This document shows positions 33,844 through 43,365 of a DNA stretch of 64,000 nucleotides, in pieces (the first letter of the stretch is position 1; each line of letters begins with the position of its first letter). The DNA lies in NCBI RefSeq assembly GCF_017355935.1, contig NZ_JAFIQT010000001.1, positions 1,860,001 to 1,924,000 on the forward strand, in the 5' to 3' direction. The notes beneath the pieces are model-generated. The model was not told the DNA's origin. It saw only the letters and a program-made list of their open reading frames with translations, and searched no databases. This DNA comes from Telluribacter humicola. GTDB taxonomy: Bacteria > Bacteroidota > Bacteroidia > Cytophagales > Spirosomataceae. A program made the translations under genes and the position numbers.

Positions 33844-36800
33844 CTACCGCACCTTTACAAGCTTCTCCACCGACACCGGGTCACCCTGAATAGTAATTCC
33901 CTGTATGGTAAGACGCAAGGTCTGGACATGATCTGAAAGTGGAAAATGCAGGGTGGCTTTTCCCAGATTATCAGTCTTAATCAGGGGTTGCCAGTATAGT
34001 ACATCCCGCAGGTCAGGGTGGGCAGGTGCCGCATCGGGGCTGGCATAACGAGGCACGTAGTACTGCCGTTTCACCGGAAAGCCGGCCATGATAAAATCCG
34101 CAGTTTCTTCCCGGCCGGCTTTACCCTGCCTCCACTTTTTGGTAAATATGGCAATAACGCCCCCCGCAGCCCTGGCGCCATAAGCGGCTCCTCCTCCGTT
34201 AACCAGTAACTCGATCCGTTCTACATCCTCCGGATTCAGAAAGTTAAGTTCATCACCTGAACCGCTGGACGTGCCCTCCCTGGCAACTGCGTTACTGCTT
34301 ATAGCTACACCGTCAACTATAAACAAGGGAGAAACCCTGCCCTCAAAATTGGCTGCGTCACGAATCGTTACCGAATAAGTTTCATTGGGGCCCTTCAGTA
34401 CTTTCACTCCGGGTACCTGCCCCATGATCATTTCGTATACATTGAGATAGCTGCGCGATTTTTCGTCAAAAGTCAGGGAGTAGTCGGGTATGCCGTGGAT
34501 ACTGGTGCGCCGGGCGTTGCTTTCAGCGTCTTCCTTTTTGCCCTTGATCAGTACTTCCCGCAGGAGCCGCGCATCTTTTTCCCGGTACAGCTCCGGCGCA
34601 CCCTCCTGGCGTAGGCGGGCCTGGGTCAGGTATTTTTCGTGGTTTTGTGCCCAGTCTGCTGGATTGCTCAGTAGTAAAGGTACTTTGGTAAATGTTGCAC
34701 CCGGCGTATCTGGTACTACCCGGCCTTTGATGACCCGCAGGTTCTGGTTCATGATCACCACCCGGACCTTGCTGGTATCCGTAAACACCAGGCGTCCCAG
34801 CGTAAAGGTTCCTTTCGGACTGGCCTGTACCGAAGTAGAAAAATTATCCGACGAGCCGGTAAATGTAAACAGCAGCCGGGCATTGGGGATGGGCCGGTCG
34901 CGGGTATCGAGTACTTTACCCCGAAGTACCATGGCTGTGGGAGGGGCCGGAGTACCGGTGGCAGGAGTCGTCGGGAACTGCTCCCAGCTCAGCCGGCGCC
35001 AGCCCTGAGTGAGCAGCAGGTCGTCCAGCGCCCGGCGGGTAGCGGGCTGGTTGGTGTGGGTATAGTACCGGGGATTTTCGACCGTACCTCGCAGCTCACC
35101 GGACAGAAGCAGGTGCGTGTGCAGGTCCGCTGCCGCGGTATCGGCCGGTAGCTGGTCGGCGTCGGTTACTGAAGCTGACAAAACCGCGGAGAGCGGTTCG
35201 TTGGTACCATCCCGCACGAGCAGGCCCAGGGTCATCTGTTCCCGGGCGTCGTAGAGGTTTTTGTCAGGCACCAGTTCCACCCGAACGGGGCTTACCCGCT
35301 GCGGTATGTACACCAGCCGCTCGGCCCGGGGCTTCGCCTGCGCGTCAAAAAGGGTGACCTGCATCAGGCCCGGCGGTAGTTTAGCCGTAGGTATTTCAAT
35401 ACCGGCCTTTCCCAGCTGAAGCTGTAACTTGGCCTGCTGCTGTACCGTACCCTGGCTTTGCAGCACTACATATACCGGCTGGTGGTGCAGACTCCCGGAG
35501 GCAAGTATCTGTATTTTCAGCAGGGTACTGTCGCTGAGCCAGTCGGCCCGCAGGCTCAGCCCTTCGGCCCCGGCCTGGGGAAGTTTAAATTCATGTCCAC
35601 CCACGCGGGCCCGGTACGTCTGGTCAGGAACAGGGGTGAGTTCAACGCTGCCCATACCCAATGCATTGGTACTGAATTCGGTTATTTCATTACCCTGATT
35701 ATCCAGGACCTGACCGGAAAGGGCCAGCCCCCGGCCCCGGCTGTCCAGTGCTTTGATCCCCAGCCGGGTGGGGTGTCCGGCTACCCAGTAACCGCCCTCG
35801 GGCAGAAACTGCACGTCCGGGGCTGCATTCCGGCGGCGGGCATCCGGGCGGACGGGCTGGGTCCAGTTATATACCTGTACTAGTCGCTCAAAGGGCGGAA
35901 AGGGCTGATCCCGGTCTGCTTCGGTATAGGCGCGCAACCTGTAGGTACCCGTGGACAGAGTGTCCGACAGGCGTAAGTACCCGCTGCTCCGGTTATTATC
36001 AATTGGCAACCACTGGTGGGCCAGGGTACGTCCCTGCGCCGTGAGCAGCTCTACGTGCAAAGCCGGCTGCGACTCAGGTTCGGCCGTTGCCACGGTGGCC
36101 GCTGCCACGGTGGCAACGGCCACGGTACTTTCAATTTGGGGACTGCCTTCCTGTTTTAACAGATAGGCGCTTAGCCTGAGGGTATCGCCGGTAGTATACA
36201 AAGGCTTGTCAATGTGCAGAAATACGCCCGGCGCGTCAAGTTGCCGTAAAGCACGCCACTGATTTATGAGCGAGTCAAGTACCTGGTCTTTATCCAGCAG
36301 GGTACCCGTGGTAGCCGCTTCGGCCAGCAGGGGAGCTATGGCTGTACCGGCGGGTTTCCAGTCGGCGGGCAGTAGCCGCGCCAGCCGGTCCTGCCCCAGG
36401 TAACCCCGGATTTCCATTCCCATGGGTACCGATACCCAGCCGTCGGTCGTAACTACGGCCTGCTGCTGCGGCAGCGTCAGGATGGAATAGGCGTAGGGCA
36501 TGTCGGTATAGGGCGAGTTGCGGGTATAGATGCGGGAGTGGAAAATTTCCAGCGGCTGTCCGGACCGGAACACCCGCTCGAAGGGCAGGTCGCCCGGACG
36601 AAAAAGGCTGTCCGGGACAATGGGTTTGGCCCGTCGAAGCCCCGAAAACTGCACGATGGGAGCCGTGGAAGAAGCGTCGGTCAGGGTCATATTGCTCTGG
36701 TACACCAGAAACCCCTCTTGTTCGTAGGTACCGGCGATCATACTGGCCAGCAGGTGCCGTGACGACCCCCGATAGGCTGCCTGCCGGTTGCGCTGCCAGC

Positions 36801-37770
36801 GCTCGGCCTGGTCCGGGGTTTCAGGTGTGAGTTCTTCGAAGCGGGTAGTACCTGCGTAACGGGTATTGAGCCGGAAGGTATCAAAATAGGTCATATCGTA
36901 GTAGATACGGTAGCCCAGTGCCCGGTTATCAATGACCAGTGGTGCGCTGGCGTGGGCGATTAGCCTGCCGCGATCTTCCGAAAACTGAACAACCGAATCA
37001 TTGAGCAGGACGCACCGACCGGAGAAGGGGCTCTGTCCCAGTAGTTCGTCTACAAATTTTCTGAGCTGACGTTGTCTGGACCGGCTCTTGCGGCCTACTA
37101 TTGTCACGCTAATCAGCTGATTGGCGGTGGGTTGTAGCTGAAAATTAACTGTACGGGCGGTGGTGCCGGTGAGTCGTACTACCTGGCGGGAGGTTTGGTA
37201 GCCCAGGTAGGTGGACACCAGTTCAATGGTACCTACGGGTACGCTCGTAAGTCGGTAGGTGCCATCTGCTCGGGTAGTAGTACCCAAGGTCGTGGTGTTG
37301 ATGTACACGGAGGCAAAGGGGAGTGGTTCTCCCGTTTGGGCGTCGGTGACCCGGCCGGTGATCGTAGAGGTGCTGCGTGTCGGGCTAGCAGGTGCTGAGC
37401 CGGCCGGTACCTGCCGGGAACGGGAAGGTACGGTAGTAGGAACTTCGTAAATAAGGTAGCGACGCTCCTGTTGTTTTTCTACCTTCATACCTACCGGACG
37501 TAATAGCTCCGCCAGGTATTGATCCAGATGCGTGTCAGCTACTTTCTGGTTATCCAGCGTGAGTTGCTTATCCTGAATGGCCTGAGGGTTGTAGTTGAAG
37601 AAGATCTGGTAACGCTCCTGTAACTGCCGAAGAACGGTCTCAAGGGGAAGCGCCCCAGCAGGGCTTGGCTTCTGACCCCCGGGTTGCGCCAGGACTACCG
37701 GTACAAAGGTAGCGGGCAATAGGCTTGCCGACAGAAAAAGAGCCAGTAGTATTTTAGATAAAAGCTTCAT
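33844..37770 (-). CDS. STN - carboxypeptidase-regulatory - MG2 - TonB plug protein without beta-barrel
   Basis: A 1308-residue exported protein (signal peptide to about residue 29). In order: an STN domain (about 40-110, LRQLQERYQIFFNYNPQAIQ); a carboxypeptidase-regulatory beta-sandwich (about 136-215, GRVTDAQTGEPLPFASVYIN); a segment typical of regulatory-like proteins (VDELLGQSPFSGRCVLLN); macroglobulin MG2-like domains (from about 513, VFLHIDKPLYTTGDTLRLSA); a second regulatory-type domain (LRGKVLDTRDRPIPNARLLF); a TonB plug (about 1097-1210, GQVPGVKVLK to GGGAAYGARAAGGVIAIF); and an A2M-like end (YWQPLIKTDNLGKATLHF). There is no outer-membrane barrel. It is the third gene of an operon after ECF sigma and FecR, so it probably serves as the surface-signal partner. 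Residues 550-565 hold a short tandem repeat. Confidence 0.87.
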   Translation of the reverse strand: MKLLSKILLALFLSASLLPATFVPVVLAQPGGQKPSPAGALPLETVLRQLQERYQIFFNYNPQAIQDKQLTLDNQKVADTHLDQYLAELLRPVGMKVEKQQERRYLIYEVPTTVPSRSRQVPAGSAPASPTRSTSTITGRVTDAQTGEPLPFASVYINTTTLGTTTRADGTYRLTSVPVGTIELVSTYLGYQTSRQVVRLTGTTARTVNFQLQPTANQLISVTIVGRKSRSRQRQLRKFVDELLGQSPFSGRCVLLNDSVVQFSEDRGRLIAHASAPLVIDNRALGYRIYYDMTYFDTFRLNTRYAGTTRFEELTPETPDQAERWQRNRQAAYRGSSRHLLASMIAGTYEQEGFLVYQSNMTLTDASSTAPIVQFSGLRRAKPIVPDSLFRPGDLPFERVFRSGQPLEIFHSRIYTRNSPYTDMPYAYSILTLPQQQAVVTTDGWVSVPMGMEIRGYLGQDRLARLLPADWKPAGTAIAPLLAEAATTGTLLDKDQVLDSLINQWRALRQLDAPGVFLHIDKPLYTTGDTLRLSAYLLKQEGSPQIESTVAVATVAAATVATAEPESQPALHVELLTAQGRTLAHQWLPIDNNRSSGYLRLSDTLSTGTYRLRAYTEADRDQPFPPFERLVQVYNWTQPVRPDARRRNAAPDVQFLPEGGYWVAGHPTRLGIKALDSRGRGLALSGQVLDNQGNEITEFSTNALGMGSVELTPVPDQTYRARVGGHEFKLPQAGAEGLSLRADWLSDSTLLKIQILASGSLHHQPVYVVLQSQGTVQQQAKLQLQLGKAGIEIPTAKLPPGLMQVTLFDAQAKPRAERLVYIPQRVSPVRVELVPDKNLYDAREQMTLGLLVRDGTNEPLSAVLSASVTDADQLPADTAAADLHTHLLLSGELRGTVENPRYYTHTNQPATRRALDDLLLTQGWRRLSWEQFPTTPATGTPAPPTAMVLRGKVLDTRDRPIPNARLLFTFTGSSDNFSTSVQASPKGTFTLGRLVFTDTSKVRVVIMNQNLRVIKGRVVPDTPGATFTKVPLLLSNPADWAQNHEKYLTQARLRQEGAPELYREKDARLLREVLIKGKKEDAESNARRTSIHGIPDYSLTFDEKSRSYLNVYEMIMGQVPGVKVLKGPNETYSVTIRDAANFEGRVSPLFIVDGVAISSNAVAREGTSSGSGDELNFLNPEDVERIELLVNGGGAAYGARAAGGVIAIFTKKWRQGKAGREETADFIMAGFPVKRQYYVPRYASPDAAPAHPDLRDVLYWQPLIKTDNLGKATLHFPLSDHVQTLRLTIQGITIQGDPVSVEKLVKVR
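36082..36126. repeat. 15-bp tandem repeat forming a near-perfect hairpin inside the MG2/plug gene
   Basis: The unit starting GCCACGGT occurs three times at 15-bp spacing (36089, 36104, 36119), encoding three xxTVA pentapeptides (STVA, VATVA, AATVA). The arms 36082-36099 and 36104-36121 are also inverted repeats, matching at 17 of 18 positions. Confidence 0.8.
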
Positions 37771-37789
37771 ACAAAGTGGAGAGTTTATA

Positions 37790-38806
37790 TCAGATCCGTT
37801 GTATAATGACTTGCTTTCCGTTACACGTTATCTTTACTCCACAGGCTTTAGCAATGGTTTCCAGTACCAGTTGTTCGTCATTGGCGAGCATATTTCCGGT
37901 GAAGGTCAACCTCTTTAATGACGAGTCTGTAAATGCTACCTTAAGCCCGAAGTGGTCTTCCAGGGTATAAGCTATTTCCTGTAGAGTGGCCTGCTCAAAC
38001 ACCAGTACCTTATCCATCCAGGCCAGGTACCGGGCCGGATCGACTTGCTGCTTTCGCAGTACAGAGTCAAAATCGGATAGCTCCGCCAGGTCCCCCGGCT
38101 TCAGGAGCATACTTTCCTTATTGCCCCCATTTTTCTGGAGGTCTACCTTCCCCTCCGTAAGCAGGATCTGTACCTGATCCCGGCGATCCCTGACGTTGAA
38201 CTGAGTACCCAGCACCCGTACATCCAGGTCCTGAGTATGTACGGTAAACGGAACAGACGTACCCGCCCTCTGGTACTTATTGACCCGGAAGAAGGCTTCA
38301 CCAGTCAGCCACACCTCCCGGTTACCCGCCCAGTCGGTTTTATAGGTGAGTTGGGAGTGGCTGTTGAGGGTAACCTGTGATCCATCCGGCAGGCTTTCAG
38401 TTCGTACTTCCCCATACGCAGTATGCAGTTCGGTTGATTTACTGTTCCAAACGTACCAGCTTAGTAAACCCAGTCCCACGGTCAGGACCAGTATAGCGGC
38501 CATCCGGTACCACGGACTAAGTGAAACGTTGTGGTGCCAGGCCTTCTCCCCAGTTGCTTCCCGCTCGTGTCGGCGAGCTAAGGCTCCCTGCCATATCGCT
38601 TCTACTTCTGTGGGCGAGAGCTCATCCTCCGGGGGCAGGCTTTGTAGTACCAGCCGTGCTTTCTGAAGGACTTCACCCCGTTGTTCCGGCGCCTGCGCCA
38701 GCCAGGCAGCCCAGGTACCATCAGTATCCGAGGCAGGGTTCTTTACCCAGCAAAGAAAATCGTCATGCAGAAGCAGGTCTTCTAAGTGATCAGGAAGCTG
38801 ACTCAT
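37790..38806 (-). CDS. FecR-family anti-sigma factor
   Basis: A 338-residue inner-membrane protein. An N-terminal cytoplasmic sigma-binding region (about 1-90) is followed by one transmembrane helix (about 104-122, MAAILVLTVGLGLLSWYVW), the FecR domain (YGEVRTESLPDGSQVTLNSH to VWLTGEAFFRV, VLGTQFNVR) and a C-terminal STN-like domain (LQEIAYTLEDHFGLKVAF). It holds the ECF factor encoded 93 bp upstream until a signal arrives from the outer-membrane partner. The receptor-like gene begins 20 bp downstream, so the three form one signalling operon. Confidence 0.95.
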   Translation of the reverse strand: MSQLPDHLEDLLLHDDFLCWVKNPASDTDGTWAAWLAQAPEQRGEVLQKARLVLQSLPPEDELSPTEVEAIWQGALARRHEREATGEKAWHHNVSLSPWYRMAAILVLTVGLGLLSWYVWNSKSTELHTAYGEVRTESLPDGSQVTLNSHSQLTYKTDWAGNREVWLTGEAFFRVNKYQRAGTSVPFTVHTQDLDVRVLGTQFNVRDRRDQVQILLTEGKVDLQKNGGNKESMLLKPGDLAELSDFDSVLRKQQVDPARYLAWMDKVLVFEQATLQEIAYTLEDHFGLKVAFTDSSLKRLTFTGNMLANDEQLVLETIAKACGVKITCNGKQVIIQRI

Positions 38807-38898
38807 AGTATAAGCGGATGGGGTTCTATAGGTAGTAGAAACAACCCACTCTCAACTAATCATTTTTGAAGAAATATTTTTTCGGCAGAAGGGGAAGG

Positions 38899-39495
38899 TC
38901 AGGATATATCAGCAGATAGGTAGTAGAGCACCAGCATAGCCGTAGAACCCGTAAGCAGATCACGAATAGCCTTGATGGCTTTAGAAATAAGATTACAGAC
39001 AGCCTGGTAGGTGAGAGACATGATCTCGGCAATGGAGTGGTTGTCCAGGTCGTGGTAAAATTTGAGATAGATGATTTCCTGCTGGCGCCGGGTGAGTTTC
39101 CGGATGGCTTCCTGTACTTGCCTGCTATCGTCGGTCGCCGCCTGTGCCTGTATCAGTTCCTGTTCGTAGGAGGGGATCAGCCCGAACTGGTAGTCATCCG
39201 GTAGTTCTACAAAAGCATACTTATTACTTGCAGCCAGTATTTTTCTGCGCAGGGCTTTCATCAGGTAATTTCTGACACTGGGTGTCTGCGATATTGATTG
39301 TGGTTTACTGAGCAGGTCGGCAAAAAGATCCTGAATACAATCTTTGACCAGTGCAGTTTCGGCCCCAAACTTACGACCATAGGCATACAGCCGCTTAACA
39401 TAACGTTCATAGATCACCGCCAGTGCAGCCTCATTGCCCTGGCGGTAAAGGTTCCAGAGCACTTCGTCCGTAGAGTATCGTAAGTCTTGCGTCAT
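38899..39495 (-). CDS. ECF RNA polymerase sigma factor
   Basis: A 198-residue sigma-70 factor of the ECF type. Region 2 includes LYAYGRKFGAETALVKDCIQDLF, and region 4 includes KLTRRQQEIIYLKFYHDLDNHSIAEIM with the helix-turn-helix LTYQAVCNLISKAIKAI. No region 1 or 3 is present. It directs transcription of its target genes when released by the FecR protein encoded downstream. A 374-bp spacer separates it from the divergent glgE gene, so both promoters lie there. Confidence 0.95.
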   Translation of the reverse strand: MTQDLRYSTDEVLWNLYRQGNEAALAVIYERYVKRLYAYGRKFGAETALVKDCIQDLFADLLSKPQSISQTPSVRNYLMKALRRKILAASNKYAFVELPDDYQFGLIPSYEQELIQAQAATDDSRQVQEAIRKLTRRQQEIIYLKFYHDLDNHSIAEIMSLTYQAVCNLISKAIKAIRDLLTGSTAMLVLYYLSADIS

Positions 39496-39869
39496 GACTG
39501 CCCCGATTGCTGCTATTTATCCAATATTTAATATATAGTAAATATAGTAATAGATGTAATACCTTGATAAGTAAGAAAGAGAGTCCAGTCCCCAAAACTA
39601 CCTGTCCCTGGTTACTCGCTCAAAGGCGTGAAGTCATTCGGATTGTAAAGTAGTAGAAGCACATCGTGAGTTGATAAAAGAAAAATAATGTAACAAAGGG
39701 TAGTGGTTAGGGAGTTAAATGAATGGGTACCCCTGGCGGAATGGCGTGATTTTTTTGGGTACCCAGGGAGACTTTACCGGGTAATGGCTAATTTTTTTCT
39801 GAATAAGATTTAGCTAATTTGCCCGGATAAGCCTGATAAATGAATTCTGGTACACAATGAATCTAATCT
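39496..39869. other. Divergent regulatory spacer between ECF sigma and glgE
   Basis: This 374-bp spacer contains no gene. It is AT-rich near the sigma gene. It holds two perfect GGGTACCC palindromes (39725-39732 and 39757-39764), 32 bp apart, about three helical turns, and TAATTTG-like boxes near 39815-39825. These may be promoter and operator elements for the glucan cluster. Confidence 0.5.
39725..39764. promoter_or_regulatory. Paired GGGTACCC palindromes upstream of glgE
   Basis: Two identical 8-bp palindromes with a start-to-start distance of 32 bp lie 105-145 bp before glgE. The spacing would place two dimeric regulators on one DNA face. Because GGTACC is abundant throughout the window, chance is a real alternative. 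Confidence 0.3.
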
Positions 39870-41843
39870 ATGGCAGAACAAGCAACTTCACTCATACCCG
39901 ATAACATTGAAGGTCGCAGAAGGGTAGTAATAGAGCACGTAGTCCCCGAAATAGACGGCGGCATGTACGCTATAAAGGCTATTCCCGGCGAAACCATCAC
40001 CGTCGAAGCGGACGTATTTGCCGATGGGCACGACAAGGTATCAGCTCGTCTGTTTTACAAGCATGTGGATGATCCGGAGTGGACGGAGGTATTTATGACT
40101 TTTCTGGTCAACGACCGCTGGCAGGGTAGTTTTTTAGTGGAGAGACAGGGACATTATATCTATACCATCGAAGGGTGGGTAGATCACCTGACGTCCTGGT
40201 GGCACGAAACCGAACTCAAGATAAATGATAAGCAGCACGTACGGATGGAGCTGCTCATGGGAGCCCAGTTCCTGGAAGGCATGATTAGCAGAGCCTTCGG
40301 CGATGACCAGGAGGCTCTCCGGAATGCGGCGGATCTGTTCAGGGATGAAAACCGCTACGACGACTCCATGCAGCTCTTTCATAGTTTCCGCATGCAGGAG
40401 TGGATCAACCGCTATCCCGAGAAACAGTACTTAACCCGTTACCGCGAGCTACCTGTGTGGGTGGATCGCCCCAAGGCGCAGTTCAGTGCGTGGTACTCCA
40501 TGTTTGTTCGCTCGTCATCCAAAGATCCGAGCCGGGCAGGTACCTTCCGGGATCAGATCGAGCTACTACCCCGGCTGGCCGACTTAGGTTTTGATGTACT
40601 GTATATTCCCCCCATACACCCCATCGGGCACCAGTTCCGGAAAGGCAAGAATAATTCTGTAAATAGTCAGCCGGATGATCCGGGAGTACCCTATGCTATT
40701 GGTAGCGAGTTGGGGGGGCACGACGCCATCAATCCTGATCTGGGTACACTGGATGATTTTAAGGCCCTGGTAGCTGCTGCCAAAGAGTATGATATGGAGG
40801 TGGCTATGGACCTGGCTATTCAGTGTTCACCCGATCATCCGTGGGTGAGAGAGCATCCGGAGTGGTTTAAGATACGCCCCGATGGTACTATCCAATACGC
40901 CGAGAATCCGCCCAAAAAGTACCAGGATATTTACCCCATCAACTTTGAGAGTGAAGACTGGCGGGGGCTATGGATGGAGCTGCGCCGGATTATATTCCTG
41001 TGGGCCGAGTGGGGCGTACGCCTGATCCGGGTGGATAATCCGCATACCAAGGCGTTCAAGTTCTGGGAATGGGTTATCGCCGAAACCCGCAGAGAGTACC
41101 CTGATATGATATTCCTGTCGGAGGCATTTACCCGTCCTAAGGTAATGCAGCAACTGGCCAAAGTCGGCTTCTCACAGTCGTATACTTACTACACTTGGCG
41201 TACCCATAAGCAGGAACTGGAAGAGTACATGACCGAACTGACGCAGAGTGAGATGAAGTACTACTTTCGTCCCAACTTCTGGCCTAATACTCACGATATT
41301 AACCCGTACATGCTGCAGTCAGGGCATGAGCCACTGTTCCTGATCCGATACTTCATGGCGGCTACGCTGACTTCCAACTACGGTATATTCGGGCCTACTT
41401 ACGAAATGATGGTACACGAAGCTTTCCCCGGAAAGGAAGAGTACCTCAACTCGGAAAAATACGAGGTCAAGCATTGGGACTGGAACAAGGAAAACAAGCT
41501 TACGTACCTGATCAGGATGGTTAACCGTATCCGGCAGGAAAACAGTGCGATGCAGTTTACCAATAACCTGCACCTGTGTACGATCCAGAACGACCAGATC
41601 ATGGCCTACCTTAAGACGCACCCCAACGGAAACCGTATCCTGTGTGTGGTGAATCTGGATGGACAGAACAAGCAGGCCGGAATGGTACATGTACCTGCCA
41701 ACCTGATCGGCAGACAGGACTGGCAGTCGTATACGGCTCATGATCTGCTTACCGGCCGGAAGTACACCTGGTCGGGTGAGTGGAATTTTGTTGAGCTGGA
41801 TCCGTACGTGATGCCGTTCCACCTGTTCCGCATCGAAGATTAA
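39870..41843 (+). CDS. glgE: Alpha-1,4-glucan:maltose-1-phosphate maltosyltransferase
   Basis: A 657-residue GH13_3 protein. The N-terminal beta domain starts RRRVVIEHVVPEIDGGMYAI, typical of GlgE, and the catalytic barrel contains YIPPIHPIGHQFRKGKNN, a nucleophile in LIRVDNPHTKAF (about residue 387), and acid in IFLSEAFTRP (about 416). GlgE transfers maltose from maltose 1-phosphate to the end of alpha-glucan chains in the cytoplasm. Maltokinase and branching enzyme genes follow downstream on the same strand, giving the main steps of the GlgE pathway. The N- and S-domains appear complete. Confidence 0.95.
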   Translation: MAEQATSLIPDNIEGRRRVVIEHVVPEIDGGMYAIKAIPGETITVEADVFADGHDKVSARLFYKHVDDPEWTEVFMTFLVNDRWQGSFLVERQGHYIYTIEGWVDHLTSWWHETELKINDKQHVRMELLMGAQFLEGMISRAFGDDQEALRNAADLFRDENRYDDSMQLFHSFRMQEWINRYPEKQYLTRYRELPVWVDRPKAQFSAWYSMFVRSSSKDPSRAGTFRDQIELLPRLADLGFDVLYIPPIHPIGHQFRKGKNNSVNSQPDDPGVPYAIGSELGGHDAINPDLGTLDDFKALVAAAKEYDMEVAMDLAIQCSPDHPWVREHPEWFKIRPDGTIQYAENPPKKYQDIYPINFESEDWRGLWMELRRIIFLWAEWGVRLIRVDNPHTKAFKFWEWVIAETRREYPDMIFLSEAFTRPKVMQQLAKVGFSQSYTYYTWRTHKQELEEYMTELTQSEMKYYFRPNFWPNTHDINPYMLQSGHEPLFLIRYFMAATLTSNYGIFGPTYEMMVHEAFPGKEEYLNSEKYEVKHWDWNKENKLTYLIRMVNRIRQENSAMQFTNNLHLCTIQNDQIMAYLKTHPNGNRILCVVNLDGQNKQAGMVHVPANLIGRQDWQSYTAHDLLTGRKYTWSGEWNFVELDPYVMPFHLFRIED

Positions 41844-42050
41844 TACATAGCTCTGAGCGGTTCGCCGTAGTGATGCTGAATTAGGAATCCTGAAAGGAGT
41901 AAGGCTGCTGGTTTAGATGGGGAGAATAGAAGTACTTAGTTGCTCAATACTCTATATAAGCTCTTGTAGCCATACGTTCAGTTCCTGATTCAGCATCATT
42001 TATAATCAAGAATTAAAATCTCCCTCCTGCTCTCTGACCTAAACTGATAC

Positions 42051-43259
42051 ATGAAAAAAACAACACTACTACTGCTGTTGCTACCCGCGCTAGCCCTGGC
42101 TCAGAAGGACAATGAGCTGGCTCGTAAAGCTGCTCGTATCCATGCAAAGGCACTGACCATTGATACCCATGCCGATGTACCCATTAATATGATGAAGGAC
42201 GGCTTCGATGTAGCGCAGGAACACCAGTTTGAACAGGATGGCTCGCAGATCGACTTCCCCCGCATGAAAAAAGGGGGCATGGATGCCATGTTCTTTGCGG
42301 TGTACCTGGGACAGGGGAGACGTACCCCAGAGGCTACGGCCGAAGCTAAGCAAAAAGCCCTGGCTATATTTGACAAGATCCACCAGGCGATCCGGGAAAA
42401 CCCGGCAGTAGCCGGCCTGGCTACGACACCGCAGGATGCCTACCGGTTGCAGAAGGAAGGAAAGCGGGCGGTATTCATAGGTATGGAGAATGGCTGGCCC
42501 GTGGGAAATGATCTTTCCAACCTCAAGCAGTTTTATGACCTGGGGCTGCGGTACATTACGCTGTCGCACTCGGCCAACAACGCGATCTGCGACTCGTCTA
42601 CGGACCCCGACGGACCGGAATACAACGGGTTGAGCCCATTTGGCGAAGAGGTAGTACGGGAAATGAACCGGCTGGGTATGATGGTGGATATTTCGCATGT
42701 ATCTGACTCTACGTTCTATGACGTCATGCGCCTGACCAAGGCCCCCGCCATTGCTTCACACTCATCGTGCAGGGATCTCTGTGACCACCCGCGTAATATG
42801 TCTGACGATATGATCAAGGCTCTGGCTAAGAACGGTGGAGTAATCCAGATCAACTTTGTGCCCGATTTTCTGCGGAAGCCTTCGCAGCAGCAGGAGATTT
42901 CTATGAAGGCCCTGCGGATGAAACTCCGCCAGGCTGACCTCTCCGAAGCTGATAAGAAAGCCCTGTACGAAGAGCGGAAGGCCATGCGAGAGAAGTACGC
43001 GGCTGACATGCCCACCGTTAGTGATGCTGTCAACCATATAGAGCACGTCATCAAGCTCGTCGGGGTTGACCACGTGGGCATTGGTATGGACATGGACGGA
43101 GGAGGTCAAGTAGTGGGTTGCCGTGACGTCAGCGAGATCCGCTCCATTACCGAAGAACTCGTACGCCGTGGCTATTCGGCTCATGATATTGAGAAAATAT
43201 GGGGAGGCAACATCATGCGTGTACTCGGGGAGGTTCAGCGGGTAGCCTCCAAAATGTAA
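42051..43259 (+). CDS. Peptidase M19 membrane dipeptidase, exported
   Basis: A 402-residue protein with a signal peptide (cleavage near ALAQ, about residue 18). Renal dipeptidase (M19) zinc motifs are visible: TIDTHADVP with the HxD pair, FIGMENGWPVG with the bridging glutamate, DISHVSDSTF and ASHSSCRDLCDHPRNMSDD. It removes dipeptides, possibly with D-residues, in the periplasm. It lies between glgE and maltokinase on the same strand but has no evident metabolic link to glucan synthesis, so its position is unexplained. Gaps on either side are about 207 and 106 bp. Confidence 0.93.
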   Translation: MKKTTLLLLLLPALALAQKDNELARKAARIHAKALTIDTHADVPINMMKDGFDVAQEHQFEQDGSQIDFPRMKKGGMDAMFFAVYLGQGRRTPEATAEAKQKALAIFDKIHQAIRENPAVAGLATTPQDAYRLQKEGKRAVFIGMENGWPVGNDLSNLKQFYDLGLRYITLSHSANNAICDSSTDPDGPEYNGLSPFGEEVVREMNRLGMMVDISHVSDSTFYDVMRLTKAPAIASHSSCRDLCDHPRNMSDDMIKALAKNGGVIQINFVPDFLRKPSQQQEISMKALRMKLRQADLSEADKKALYEERKAMREKYAADMPTVSDAVNHIEHVIKLVGVDHVGIGMDMDGGGQVVGCRDVSEIRSITEELVRRGYSAHDIEKIWGGNIMRVLGEVQRVASKM

Positions 43260-43365
43260 CCAGAGGGTGCAGAGCCGGAGCAGCCGCGAAAAAAGTCTAT
43301 AAAATGCCAACATTCAGCCACTGAGCCTGTTCTTAGAGGTATACTTACATGTAATTCCGAACACT

